A DNA stretch of 64,000 nucleotides. Source: DATFCK01 sp045809745. Lineage in GTDB: Bacteria; Verrucomicrobiota; Verrucomicrobiia; Chthoniobacterales; UBA10450. Location of the stretch: NCBI GenBank assembly GCA_045809745.1, contig JBJMXE010000004.1:49850-113849 (forward strand). Reading direction: 5' to 3'. The translations under genes and the position numbers were made by a program. Shown one piece after another: positions 44,212-53,228 of the stretch (positions within the stretch are counted from its first letter, which is position 1; each line of letters begins with the position of its first letter). The notes beneath the pieces were generated by a model. The model was given only the letters and a program-made list of their open reading frames with translations, had not been told where the DNA came from and did no database searches.

Positions 44212-45699
44212 ATGAGTAATCCGGCGCCGCAACTCGAGCGCCGGCTTGGACCGCTCGATGCCACCATGATCGTGATGGGGTCGATGATCGGCTCCGGCGT
44301 GTTCATCACTTCAGCGGAATCAGCGCGCCTGATCGGTTCACCGGGCTGGCTGTTGCTGGCCTGGACCGTTGCCGGTCTTTTGACGATCACCGGCGCATTG
44401 TGCTGTTCCGAATTAGCCACCATGATGCCGCAGGCGGGTGGCGTTTACGTGTTTCTGAGGCAAGCTTACGGCCCATCGTTAGGCTTCCTTTACGGATGGA
44501 CGTTATTCCTGGTCATTCAGACCGGAACCATCGCTGCGGTGGCAATCGCCTTCGCGAAGTTTGTCGGCGTATTCAGTCCGTGGGTTGCTTCCGACCATTA
44601 TCTCATCGCGCCACTTGGAATTGGTGGGCACTACGCCGTAGCCTTATCGACTGAACAGCTCGTGGCCGTGTCGCTGATTGCACTGTTGACCTGGACCAAC
44701 ACCCGCGGGCTCGAAATCGGCCGAATTGTTCAGAACACATTTACCCTCATCAAATCCGTCGCCCTCGCGGGCGTAGTGCTCGTCGGCCTAATGTTTGGCT
44801 GGAACTCGCTGTCAGCGGCGTGCTCCTCGGCCTGGTGGGATCCCGTTCGTAACGGCTGGAGTGCTTCAATTGCTCAGCCAGGTTTAACGCTCGCTGGCGG
44901 ACTGGCCCTGGCGGTGCTGTTCGGAAAAGCAATGGTTGGACCGGTATTCGCGCAGACTGCCTGGACTAACGTCACGTTTCTTGGAAGCGAAATCCGTGAT
45001 CCCGGACGGAATCTGGCGCGGGCACTACTTTACGGTTGCGGAATCACGGTCGTTCTTTACGTGCTTGCTAACCTCGCCTATGTCGCGGTGCTGCCGTTGT
45101 CGGCTATTCAGAATGCGCCGCAAAACCGGGTCGCGGTAGCGATGATGAACGCGGTGTTCGGTCATCCCGGCGCGGTTTGCATGGCCGGTGCAATCGTGAT
45201 CTCGACGTTCGGGTGCAACAATGGGCTGATTCTCGCCGGCGCTCGGGTCTACTTCGCCATGGCGCGGGACGGCTTGTTCTTCCGAAGTGTCGCCACGACG
45301 AACCGCCACCACGTCCCGGCAGTCGCATTGTTCGCGCAGGGGGTGTGGACAGCATTGCTGACATTGCCGCGAACCGTTGCGCTCGATCCCGCAGGAGGTC
45401 CGCCGCGCTACGGGAACGTCTACACCCAGCTGCTGGAATACATCGTATCGGCCGATCTCGTTTTCTACGCTCTCCTGGCGGCGGCCGTTATCGTATTGCG
45501 GAAGAGATCACCTGATGCCGAGCGGCCGTATCGCACCTGGGGCTATCCGTTTGTTCCGATCGTATCGATCGGTATCGCAGTCGCGTTAACGTTGGACCTC
45601 ACCTGGCTGGCGCCCACCACGTCGGGAATTGGCATCCTCATCGTGTTAACCGGCGTGCCGATCTACTTCTTGTGGAGACGGCGCGCCGTCCCTGGTTAG
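44212..45699 (+). CDS. APC-family amino acid permease
   Basis: From ATG 44212 (a GTG at 44188 is also open) the product has 495 residues and about 12 helices. The first helix carries the APC signature MIVMGSMIGSGVFITSAESA, followed by QAGGVYVFLRQAYGP and later FGCNNGLILAGARVYFAMARDG. LAT-type bacterial amino acid exchangers look similar. Its position after pxpBCA suggests transport of pyroglutamate or a related amino acid; this is inference only. Confidence 0.85.
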   Translation: MSNPAPQLERRLGPLDATMIVMGSMIGSGVFITSAESARLIGSPGWLLLAWTVAGLLTITGALCCSELATMMPQAGGVYVFLRQAYGPSLGFLYGWTLFLVIQTGTIAAVAIAFAKFVGVFSPWVASDHYLIAPLGIGGHYAVALSTEQLVAVSLIALLTWTNTRGLEIGRIVQNTFTLIKSVALAGVVLVGLMFGWNSLSAACSSAWWDPVRNGWSASIAQPGLTLAGGLALAVLFGKAMVGPVFAQTAWTNVTFLGSEIRDPGRNLARALLYGCGITVVLYVLANLAYVAVLPLSAIQNAPQNRVAVAMMNAVFGHPGAVCMAGAIVISTFGCNNGLILAGARVYFAMARDGLFFRSVATTNRHHVPAVALFAQGVWTALLTLPRTVALDPAGGPPRYGNVYTQLLEYIVSADLVFYALLAAAVIVLRKRSPDAERPYRTWGYPFVPIVSIGIAVALTLDLTWLAPTTSGIGILIVLTGVPIYFLWRRRAVPG

Positions 45700-45740
45700 G
45701 GTAAATCCAGCACTGCGCCCGAATCTCACCGCGTCCGACC

Positions 45741-45960
45741 CTTTGTGATGTCGAGCGCAGTTGAGACATCTCTCAGTCTGGCGAGCGAACCGAGGGTTTA
45801 GAGTTAGAGATTTCTCCACTACGGTCGAAATGACAAAGCAGGATTAGACGATTGCCGGCTAAAGTTGCTGCTGTGGCCAACCCTGTTGCCTAACAAAGGA
45901 CTATCGCATCCTTTGTCATGGCGACACATCTCATTCTGGCGAGCTCAGCGAGAAAGCGGC
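45741..45960. repeat. Two TTTGTCATGTCGA-type elements (one complete, one partial)
   Basis: A complete element at 45741-45838 begins CTTTGTGATGTCGAGCGCAG and ends GGTCGAAATGACAAAG, with ACATCTCTCAGTCTGGCGAG inside. A second, truncated copy at about 45911-45960 repeats CTTTGTCATGGCGACACATC and TCTGGCGAGC. They belong to the family at 17217, 19450 and 61432. Confidence 0.65.
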
Positions 45961-45985
45961 TCTGCGCTTGATAGCGCCGCCCGCC

Positions 45986-47071
45986 TTATTCTTTTCTTCC
46001 CGTCGCAGACACTCCACGAAATTGGCCGCCGTTCCGGGATGCTAATGACATCAGCATCTGCCTCTCTTCGTCGCGGTCTTCGCCCGTCACATAGTAAATT
46101 ACGTGAACTCGCGCCGATCTCCTCAATCCTTTTTGCCCTTCGGCCGCGACGTGCAACAACGTTTCCGGCGCAATCGGCTTCATCCCTCCTTTGTGTTCGG
46201 CAATTGTAGCGTTGCCGTCGGTTAACATATAGATCACCTCCGGTTTCAAATCGAAAGCCGACCGGAGCGCTAAATCGTGGCGAGTCCCTCCGGCTTCGCC
46301 CTTCGTCGGTCGCGCCGTTTTCATGTTTACTTCGTTCTCAATGTGGTCGATGGCGGCCCGCTTATTTTCTTCGGTGGCGGGAATGAGTTCCGATTTCCAT
46401 GACCTCGCGCTGCCAGCCCAGCGCACAATCCCGAACTGAATGTTGTCCCCGAGACTTTCCACCAGGCGAATCGCTTCATCGCGGATCGTCTGAAAATTCT
46501 GCTCTTTCCCTTTCTTGACCAGCTTCCTGCCGTCCGCATCGCCGGTTCGGGTAAACATCGAATCAGAAACGTCGATCATGATCACCACGCTGCTACTCTT
46601 GTCGCGGATCCCGAAAAAGTTGATCGCCGCGCCGGCGTTGGTACCAGCAGCCGAGCCAATCATGGCTGCTTGTGCTCCGAACTTTGCGTTCTGCCCGGCA
46701 GCCGCCATCAACGGTCCCGGCGTTGCACTCTTCAGTCCCGACACATCCGGCAGCGGCGGCAGGGTAATCTTCGCAATGCCCGCTGTCAGTATGCGTTTCG
46801 GAATTATCGGAGGCGCAGTCTTCATCTTTTCCTGAAGCTGCACTTTATGCTGAATGGCGCGCTCGCTGCGGTTAGGCGACTTAGGGCCAGCTTGAAATGT
46901 CAGTTTGCGGGCGGCGGTGTAGTGCGAAACCACGAGATAACCGGCACCTAATCCGAAGAGGAGGTGAACGGCGATGCTGATCAGCAGGAACTCACGTCGT
47001 TTCCACCATTTGTCGCGCCCACGTGTTCGCGATGGAGGCGCGACGGGCTCAGCTTCGGAGTTTTTAGGCAT
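45986..47071 (-). CDS. Membrane-anchored von Willebrand factor A domain protein
   Basis: The 361-residue product has a basic N-terminus, one transmembrane helix (EFLLISIAVHLLFGLGAGYLV) and a Pro/Ala-rich linker. A VWA domain follows from about residue 160. The metal-binding motif reads DVSDSM (DxSxS) and is followed by the later T and D positions (GGTRHDLALR, YMLTDGNAT). It is probably exposed to the periplasm. No chaperone-type AAA partner is adjacent, so it is not an obvious MoxR system. It is divergent from the response regulator. Confidence 0.82.
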   Translation of the reverse strand: MPKNSEAEPVAPPSRTRGRDKWWKRREFLLISIAVHLLFGLGAGYLVVSHYTAARKLTFQAGPKSPNRSERAIQHKVQLQEKMKTAPPIIPKRILTAGIAKITLPPLPDVSGLKSATPGPLMAAAGQNAKFGAQAAMIGSAAGTNAGAAINFFGIRDKSSSVVIMIDVSDSMFTRTGDADGRKLVKKGKEQNFQTIRDEAIRLVESLGDNIQFGIVRWAGSARSWKSELIPATEENKRAAIDHIENEVNMKTARPTKGEAGGTRHDLALRSAFDLKPEVIYMLTDGNATIAEHKGGMKPIAPETLLHVAAEGQKGLRRSARVHVIYYVTGEDRDEERQMLMSLASRNGGQFRGVSATGRKE

Positions 47072-47394
47072 CGTTAGGCCCGGGATTCTGTAGGGCCATA
47101 GACTACAATGCCATGACGCTGGCGTTCAGTTCAATCCAACTCTCGCTCCTGCAAGATTTGGCCGCTTCACACCAGCGCTTCAATCCTTGTCATGTCCAAT
47201 CCCGCGGCCGCATATGCGGAGGCGGAGCCACGGCGCTTCTAGAGAGAAATTGCCTGATTGCAGCCGGAAGGGCGCTTCTAATCTGATGTTTCCGATCTCT
47301 ACGGCGGCTAGAACGGGCACGATTCACGCTGGTCCCATCCGTTAGATTGCGGGCTTGCGTCGCCTGCGTTTATTCGGGACTTATAATGCAGCCG
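47072..47394. other. Intergenic region, nothing recognised
   Basis: These 323 bases separate the divergent VWA and response regulator genes. A CCGCGGCCGCATATGCGG palindrome-like patch lies near 47200-47220. No gene or known RNA was seen. Confidence 0.35.
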
Positions 47395-47829
47395 ATGCCG
47401 AAGAAAACTAAAGCGCGTATTCTGCACGTCGACGATAACCAGGACACCCGTCTACTCATGGCGGCGGTGCTAGGAGACGCGCAGTATGGCGTGATGACCG
47501 CGGGAACGATCGCTGAAGCGTTACAGCTGGCCCATGAAATCCAGTTTGATTTATTTATTCTCGACATCCGTCTGGACGACGGCACCGGCATTGAGCTTTG
47601 TCAGAAGCTTCGCGAACTGCAGCCGAAGGTTGGCGTGCTGTATTACTCCGCTTACGCCAGCGATACCGAGCAGCAGAGGGCGTTAGCCATGTGTGGCGAT
47701 TCCTACTTGCGGAAGCCAGTCGGAATTGCCGATCTTGAAGAGGCGGTCGCCAATCTGTTGGCGAAAAAGGGTATTGGCGTCGAAGGCCCACCGCCCGAAC
47801 AAGCGCCGGCTGCTCAGCCGCCGGCGTAA
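47395..47829 (+). CDS. Stand-alone response regulator receiver protein
   Basis: From ATG 47395 (another ATG at 47386) the product has 144 residues. It is a single receiver domain: acidic pair Asp13/Asp14, phospho-acceptor Asp57 in LFILDIRL, Ser86 at the switch position and Lys107 in YLRKPVG. A Pro-rich tail (GPPPEQAPAAQPPA) replaces any output domain. No histidine kinase is nearby. It probably acts by protein contact, as CheY-like proteins do. Confidence 0.88.
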   Translation: MPKKTKARILHVDDNQDTRLLMAAVLGDAQYGVMTAGTIAEALQLAHEIQFDLFILDIRLDDGTGIELCQKLRELQPKVGVLYYSAYASDTEQQRALAMCGDSYLRKPVGIADLEEAVANLLAKKGIGVEGPPPEQAPAAQPPA

Positions 47830-47847
47830 CGCTGCGTTTCGCCGGTT

Positions 47848-47901
47848 GGTAGAGGCGATTGACCTCGATCGCCATGGCGGTTCGGGTGAACCGCCGCTAC
47901 C
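47848..47901. repeat. Double hairpin between convergent genes (GGCGATTGACC family)
   Basis: GGTAGAGGCGATTGACC, then TCGATCGCC, then GGCGGTTCGGGTGAACCGCC and GCTACC, form two adjacent stems enclosed by GGTAG/CTACC ends. It lies between the ends of the response regulator gene and recQ and may terminate both. Confidence 0.7.
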
Positions 47902-47918
47902 AAAAGATTAAGGAGGCT

Positions 47919-49733
47919 TTACCGCGAAGCGTCTGCACCGTTTTCCCCGAACTCGGCGATGGCCTTCGTAAAAACCTTTCCGAAATCCTTGAGTTTCTGT
48001 TTGCCGACGCCTTGGACGAGACTGAATGCCTGTAGATCCGTGGGACAATCGCGCGCCATTTCCCTTAAAGCGGCATCAGAGAAGATTACGTAGGCGGGCA
48101 CGTCGCGTTGATCGGCAATCACGCGGCGCAATTGCTTGAGATGCTCGAACAACCGCTCATCGCACTGAATCTCTCCCGGTTTTTGTTTTCGCGGTTTGGA
48201 TGCTTTCGGTTCAGGCGGTTTTGTCAGGGTGATTGAACGCCGTTCTTTCAGCGCAGTTAGGCCGTGCGGGGTTAGTTGAAGCGTCGCGAACTTGCCCGGT
48301 GCCGTTGCCACGAGGCCAAGTTGGGTCAGCTCCCGGCCGATTGCCTGCCACGATCCACGAGGCAGATCCGAGCCGATGCCATAAGTCGATACCGTGTCAT
48401 GTCCCCTTTGCCGGATCGCTTCGGTGTCGGCGCCGGCCAAGACGTCTACGATATGATTTAATCCAAACGGAAATCCGCTTTTCTGCTGGACCCGATGGAC
48501 GCACGACAAAAATTTTTGTGCGGCCAGCGTTCCGTCGAACGTCTCCTGCGGCTCCAGGCAATTGTCGCATCCGTTGCATTCGACCGATAATTCCTCGCCG
48601 AAGTAACGCAGCAGGGTCGCGCGCCGACATTGACGCGTTTCCGCATATGCAACCATCGTCCTGAGCTGCTCGTGCGCGATTCGTTGTTCGGATTCGCTTT
48701 TATCCTCGATAAAACGTTTCTGTTTCACCACATCGCCGATGCTGAAAAGCAACACACATTCACCGGGCAAGCCATCGCGGCCCGCTCTCCCGGTTTCCTG
48801 GTAGTAGCTCTCGAGATTCTTGGGCAGATCGTAATGCACCACGAACCGGACGTTCGGCTTGTTAATTCCCATCCCGAACGCAATCGTCGCAGTGATCACC
48901 CGGACATCGTCCCGCAGAAAACCCTCCTGCACCCGCGCCCGAGCGTCCGATTCCATGCCTGCGTGGTAGGCTCGTGCCTTGATCCCGTCGGCCTGAAGTT
49001 TCTTAGCGAGAGTTTCGGTGGCTTTTCGGCTTGCGCAGTAGATGATGCCGCTATCGTTAGGCCGTTCCTTCACCAGGCTCAGGGTCTGGTCGTAAGGCGA
49101 GGCTTTGGCCAGGACCCGATAGTTCAGATTCGGCCGGTTGAAGCTCGCCACGTAGCATCGTGGCTCATTCAGCTTCAACTGTTTCAGAATATCAGTGCGC
49201 ACCCGCTCCGTCGCCGTAGCCGTTAGGCCCATGATCGGCACATCGGGCAGATGCCTCCTCAACTTCTTCAGCTCGCGATATTCCGGCCGAAAATCATGAC
49301 CCCATTCACTAATGCAATGCGCTTCATCGATTGCGATTTGCACGATGTCCCAGTTCAGTGCGCGATCGATGAATCCATCCAACATCAGCCGTTCTGGCGC
49401 CAGGTAGAGCATTCGGTACTCGCCCCGGTGCAAGCCGCGGAACCGAGCGCGCGCTTCGTCACCGTCGAGCGTTGAATTCAGAAATGTCGCGGCAATTCCG
49501 CTGGCATGAAGCGCGTCGACCTGGTCTTTCATCAGCGCGATTAAAGGCGACACTACGATGGTGAGACCCCGGCGGAGCAGGGCCGGCAATTGAAAGCAGA
49601 TCGATTTGCCTCCGCCCGTGGGCATCAGCGCCAGCACATCCCGCCCGGCCAACGCGTCGGTGATGATTTCTTCCTGGAGGGGCCGGAAGTCGTCGTAACC
49701 GAAATGTTTTTTGAGAGCGGCGTGAAGGTCCAT
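47919..49733 (-). CDS. recQ: ATP-dependent DNA helicase RecQ
   Basis: From ATG 49733 the protein has 604 residues. The longer frame to 49859 adds a non-conserved N-terminus. Helicase motifs are intact: MPTGGGKS with Lys43, DEAH at 136-139, and the motif VI region YYQETGRAGRDG. The zinc-binding subdomain (QCRRATLLRYFGEE, CNGCDNC), the RQC winged helix (TYGIGSDLPRGSWQAIGREL) and a C-terminal HRDC domain (LFEHLKQLRRVIADQRDVPAYVIFSD) follow. RecQ works in RecF-pathway repair, and recO is also in the window. Confidence 0.95.
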   Translation of the reverse strand: MDLHAALKKHFGYDDFRPLQEEIITDALAGRDVLALMPTGGGKSICFQLPALLRRGLTIVVSPLIALMKDQVDALHASGIAATFLNSTLDGDEARARFRGLHRGEYRMLYLAPERLMLDGFIDRALNWDIVQIAIDEAHCISEWGHDFRPEYRELKKLRRHLPDVPIMGLTATATERVRTDILKQLKLNEPRCYVASFNRPNLNYRVLAKASPYDQTLSLVKERPNDSGIIYCASRKATETLAKKLQADGIKARAYHAGMESDARARVQEGFLRDDVRVITATIAFGMGINKPNVRFVVHYDLPKNLESYYQETGRAGRDGLPGECVLLFSIGDVVKQKRFIEDKSESEQRIAHEQLRTMVAYAETRQCRRATLLRYFGEELSVECNGCDNCLEPQETFDGTLAAQKFLSCVHRVQQKSGFPFGLNHIVDVLAGADTEAIRQRGHDTVSTYGIGSDLPRGSWQAIGRELTQLGLVATAPGKFATLQLTPHGLTALKERRSITLTKPPEPKASKPRKQKPGEIQCDERLFEHLKQLRRVIADQRDVPAYVIFSDAALREMARDCPTDLQAFSLVQGVGKQKLKDFGKVFTKAIAEFGENGADASR

Positions 49734-50078
49734 GCTCGTAGCACAATTATTTCCACACGCCTCTGGATCCGCATAGCCGATTTTCGATAAATTAAGCCTG
49801 CGGCTGATTACGACGGACGATTTCATCTGCGGTGGAACCCGTTGTTGTGCCGGAGCCATGCACGATCGCGATGCCCATTATTGGCGGCGGTTTGATCATT
49901 CGGCAATTGCGCAAACGCAACAAAGCCGGCTGATCTGTAGCCCAGGGCGTCGACCGTCCGCCGCTTCTGTAGCGGCGGTCTATGACCGCCGATTCCGGTG
50001 GTTCTGTGACTACCCGTCGCGCTGCCCGCGGGAGACGTTATCTAGTTGTAGAGCGCGCGCAGTGGAAGGTAAGAAGCG
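49734..50078. other. Intergenic region with one palindromic repeat
   Basis: A copy of the CGGCGGTCTATGACCGCCG repeat lies at 49967-49991 (headed CTGTAG). The preceding CCGCCGCT can also pair with AGCGGCGG of the repeat. Nothing else was recognised in these 345 bases. Confidence 0.5.
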
Positions 50079-50846
50079 CTAGTTGTGCATCCGACCGTTG
50101 AACTGCTCGAAGAACTTCTCGTATTGCTCCTGGCCGGCTTCAGCCGCGAAGCGGAGCGGGTGAACGCGTTTGACGCACACTTCGTCGACTTCGCCTTCCG
50201 TCTGCAGGATTTGCATGACCTCGGCGATAAACTCGTCGAGCGGCATCGCTTGCGGATCGTTGGCCTGGTGCTCGCCCATCAACGTGGTCTGCACATACGG
50301 CGGCACGATTTCGATTACCTCCACGTTCGTCTCCTTTAACTGGTAACGCAGCGACTGGCTGTAGGAGTGAATGGCGGCTTTGGTGGCGCCGTAGGTCGGG
50401 GTCATGGCCAGCGGCACGAAGGCGAGGCCGGAGGAAACGGTCATCACGGTCGCGTGCGGTTGCCTTTGCAGCAGGGGCAGCAAAGCGCTCGTTAGGCGAA
50501 TCGGGCCGAGGAGGTTCGTCGCGACGGTCAGCTCGGCGGTGGAAAGATCGAAAGCTTCGGCGAGTACATCTTCCGGGCGCATGATGCCGGCGTTGTTGAT
50601 CAGGACGTTGAGCGATGGGTACTCCTGCGGCGCGCGCGCGGCCAAGGACTGGATGCTGCGCGGATCGGTGACATCGAGCAAAGCGGAGCGCATCCCCGGG
50701 TTCGCGGCGGTCGTCGCGTCGAGCGTCTTCCGGTTGCGACCGGTGATGATGACGTCGTTGCCGACGCGATGAAACGCTTCCGCAAGCCCGCGCCCGATAC
50801 CCGACCCGCCGCCGGTGACAAGGATGGTATTTCCGCTCGTATTCAT
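50079..50846 (-). CDS. Short-chain dehydrogenase/reductase (DltE-like)
   Basis: From the ATG at 50846 the product has 255 residues. The open frame continues to 51158, but that part is not SDR-like. The cofactor motif TGGGSGIG (11-18), the NNAG motif (VLINNAGIM), the catalytic Ser in TVSSG and the YGATK active site are all present. It is a classical SDR. The best-resembled branch is DltE/YdfG-like, with PPYVQTTLMGEHQ after the active site. The substrate is unknown. Confidence 0.9.
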   Translation of the reverse strand: MNTSGNTILVTGGGSGIGRGLAEAFHRVGNDVIITGRNRKTLDATTAANPGMRSALLDVTDPRSIQSLAARAPQEYPSLNVLINNAGIMRPEDVLAEAFDLSTAELTVATNLLGPIRLTSALLPLLQRQPHATVMTVSSGLAFVPLAMTPTYGATKAAIHSYSQSLRYQLKETNVEVIEIVPPYVQTTLMGEHQANDPQAMPLDEFIAEVMQILQTEGEVDEVCVKRVHPLRFAAEAGQEQYEKFFEQFNGRMHN

Positions 50847-51198
50847 ATTAGCGAGTGTCCGCGCGATTGTCGCCTTGGCAATAAATCGTCGACCCGCCAA
50901 TACCAGAGCGCGAAAACTCGCCCAGTTTCTGCGACGGCGCTCGATGAGTAGCGTCGCGCTGCCGAGTACAAAAGGCTCCGCTCCCGGAAGAAGAACGACC
51001 CCCTCGTTCGACCGAGGACCCACCACCCTTTGGCCCATGGGGTTGGGGTTGTTTTTTCCACGACGAAGTAGCGGCGCAGTCGTCGACGGTGCGCTTTTCG
51101 TTCGGGTCACGCGAATTTGATAAAGGTCCCCAGATCGCCGCACTAAGGCGGCTCCCACATTTCCCGGATTCGAGAACTGGTTGGCTCATGAGTGTCGG
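50847..51198. other. Intergenic region, no supported gene
   Basis: These 352 bases lie between the SDR and thrS genes. The SDR frame stays open through most of them, but the residues look random. No repeat family member or clear promoter was recognised. Confidence 0.4.
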
Positions 51199-53145
51199 TT
51201 AGGCGCGTCGTTCTCGAATTGACTGAAGGATTTCGGCAACCGCTTGATCACGCGGTTTCGCGCCGAGATTGCCTTGGCCGTGCACCCGGACACTAACGGC
51301 ACCGGCTTCCATGTCTCGCTTACCGATAACCAGCATCGTGTGAACCTTCATTTCTTCAGCGCGAAGGATTTTTCCGTTAATCTTGTCGCTACTCAGGTCC
51401 AATTCCGCGCGCACTTCATGTGAGCGCAGTTCGGTGTGAATCGCCCGCGCGTAATCGATCAACGAGGGCTCGTCGCCGATCGTTAGGATCCGAACTTGTT
51501 CCGGGGCCAGCCAGAGCGGGAAATTGCCGGCGTAATGTTCGATGAGGAATCCGATGAACCGCTCATGCGTGCCGAGCGGCGCGCGATGAATGCAGATCGG
51601 AATTTTTTCGGTGTTGTCACGATCTTTGTATCGGAGATTGAAATTACGCGGCTGCGCGAAGTCGACCTGATTGGTCGCGATGGAGAACTCGCGTCCAATG
51701 ACGCTCCATGCTTGCACGTCTATTTTCGGACCGTAGAACGCCGCTTCGTTAGGCACTTCGACATAGTTGATGCCAGAGCTTTTCAACACGTTGCGGGTCA
51801 TGTCTTCGGTTTTCTTCCACAGCTCGGGTTCGTTGGCGAATTTTTGGCCGAGCTTCGCCGGATCGTGGGTTGAAAACCGCATTAGATATTTGTCGATACC
51901 AAACAGCTTGAAGTATTTGAGATACATCGCGTTCACCGCATTGAACTCGGTCTCAAATTGATCCGGCCTACAATAGATGTGGGCGTCGTTCATCTGCATG
52001 GAACGGACGCGCATCAGCCCAAACAGCTCGCCGCTCTGTTCGTAGCGATAACAAGTCCCGTACTCGGCGAACCGTAACGGTAGGTCGCGATAGCTATGTG
52101 GCACCGCCGCAAACAATTTGTGATGATGCGGGCAGTTCATCGCCTTTAGGTAATACCGATCCATCGGCAACTCCGATCGCATCTTGTCTGCCTTACCCAG
52201 GATCTCATCCAATGCCTCAGTCGTTAGGGGCTTTTCCAGCATTTCCCGAAACACTTCTGGACGAAGCAAAGGCCGAGAAATGTCCGCTCCTTCTCCGACG
52301 AGCTCCATTGGGGGAAACATTGACTCCGCGTAATAGGGCAGATGGCCGCTTTTAAGATAAAGGCTCTCGCGCGCAATGTGCGGCGTGCGAACCCGTTGAT
52401 AACCCGCGGCGAACTCCGTCTCTTTCGCCAGTTTCTCGAGTTCTTCGATCATCGCGGCGCCGTGGGGCAGCCACAACGGCAAGCCCGGGCCCACGTCATC
52501 ATCGATCACGTAAATCTGGAGCTCTTTACCGAGCTTCCGATGGTCCCGCTTCTTCGCTTCCTCCAGCATGGTGAAGTATTCATCCAGCTGCGTTCTGTTC
52601 TTGAATGCAGTGCCGTAGATGCGCTGCAGCTGCGGGTTCTTTTCGTCCCCTTTATAATAAGCGCTGGCCACACTGGTCAGCTTGAATGCTCCAATATTTC
52701 CCGTCCGCATTACGTGCGGCCCGGCGCAGAGGTCAATAAAATCGCCATTCCGATACAGTGAGATCGCTTCGCCTTCCGGAATATTTTCGATGATGTCCAC
52801 TTTGAAACGACTCGGCTCGGACCGATCGCCTAGCGCCGCCAACCGACCTTTGCGCCCAAGATCGAGAGCTTCGTCGCGCGAGACCTCCATGCGTTCGAAG
52901 GGATGATTGGCTTTGATTTCCTTTTTCATCTCCGCCTCGATCTTCTCGAAATCGTCGGGCGAAATCCGATGGGCCAGATCCAGATCATAATAGAAGCCGT
53001 TCTCGACCGGCGGCCCGGCCGCAAACTGCGCCTCCGGCCAAATCCGCAGAATCGCCGTCGCCAAAATATGCGCAGCCGAATGACGCAACCGTTCGATGTC
53101 GGTCATCTGCGCGCGCTGCTCTAAAGTCTTGCGTTCCTCCTGCAT
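51199..53145 (-). CDS. thrS: Threonyl-tRNA synthetase lacking the TGS domain
   Basis: From ATG 53145 the enzyme has about 648 residues. It starts almost directly with the editing domain (RLRHSAAHILATAI, later DLCAGPHV), so the N-terminal TGS domain is absent. The class II core is intact, with MNCPHHHKLF, RYEQSGELFGLMRVR, QMNDAHIYC and IHRAPLGTHERFIGFL. The anticodon-binding domain forms the C-terminus. Relative to typical enzymes there is an insertion of about 45 residues between MFPPM and YYLKAMNCP (GEGADISRPLLRPEVFREML and following). Confidence 0.94.
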   Translation of the reverse strand: MQEERKTLEQRAQMTDIERLRHSAAHILATAILRIWPEAQFAAGPPVENGFYYDLDLAHRISPDDFEKIEAEMKKEIKANHPFERMEVSRDEALDLGRKGRLAALGDRSEPSRFKVDIIENIPEGEAISLYRNGDFIDLCAGPHVMRTGNIGAFKLTSVASAYYKGDEKNPQLQRIYGTAFKNRTQLDEYFTMLEEAKKRDHRKLGKELQIYVIDDDVGPGLPLWLPHGAAMIEELEKLAKETEFAAGYQRVRTPHIARESLYLKSGHLPYYAESMFPPMELVGEGADISRPLLRPEVFREMLEKPLTTEALDEILGKADKMRSELPMDRYYLKAMNCPHHHKLFAAVPHSYRDLPLRFAEYGTCYRYEQSGELFGLMRVRSMQMNDAHIYCRPDQFETEFNAVNAMYLKYFKLFGIDKYLMRFSTHDPAKLGQKFANEPELWKKTEDMTRNVLKSSGINYVEVPNEAAFYGPKIDVQAWSVIGREFSIATNQVDFAQPRNFNLRYKDRDNTEKIPICIHRAPLGTHERFIGFLIEHYAGNFPLWLAPEQVRILTIGDEPSLIDYARAIHTELRSHEVRAELDLSSDKINGKILRAEEMKVHTMLVIGKRDMEAGAVSVRVHGQGNLGAKPRDQAVAEILQSIRERRA

Positions 53146-53228
53146 AAAGCCGGTGAAATTAACCACGAAGGGGGCAAACGACACCTAGAATTTGGGTGAG
53201 CGCCTTCGGCGGAAGCCAGCAGGACAGA

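Noticed and set aside
45986..47071. MoxR/VWA chaperone system
   Set aside because: There is a VWA protein, but no MoxR AAA+ ATPase or second VWA gene beside it, so a system call is not supported.
47919..49859. Longer RecQ start at 49859
   Set aside because: The extra 42 residues precede the normal RecQ start (MDLHAALKKHFGYDDFRPLQ) and do not resemble any helicase extension.
50847..51158. N-terminal extension of about 104 residues on the SDR protein
   Set aside because: The Rossmann motif starts directly at the ATG at 50846. The upstream residues are Arg/Ser-rich and unlike any SDR extension.
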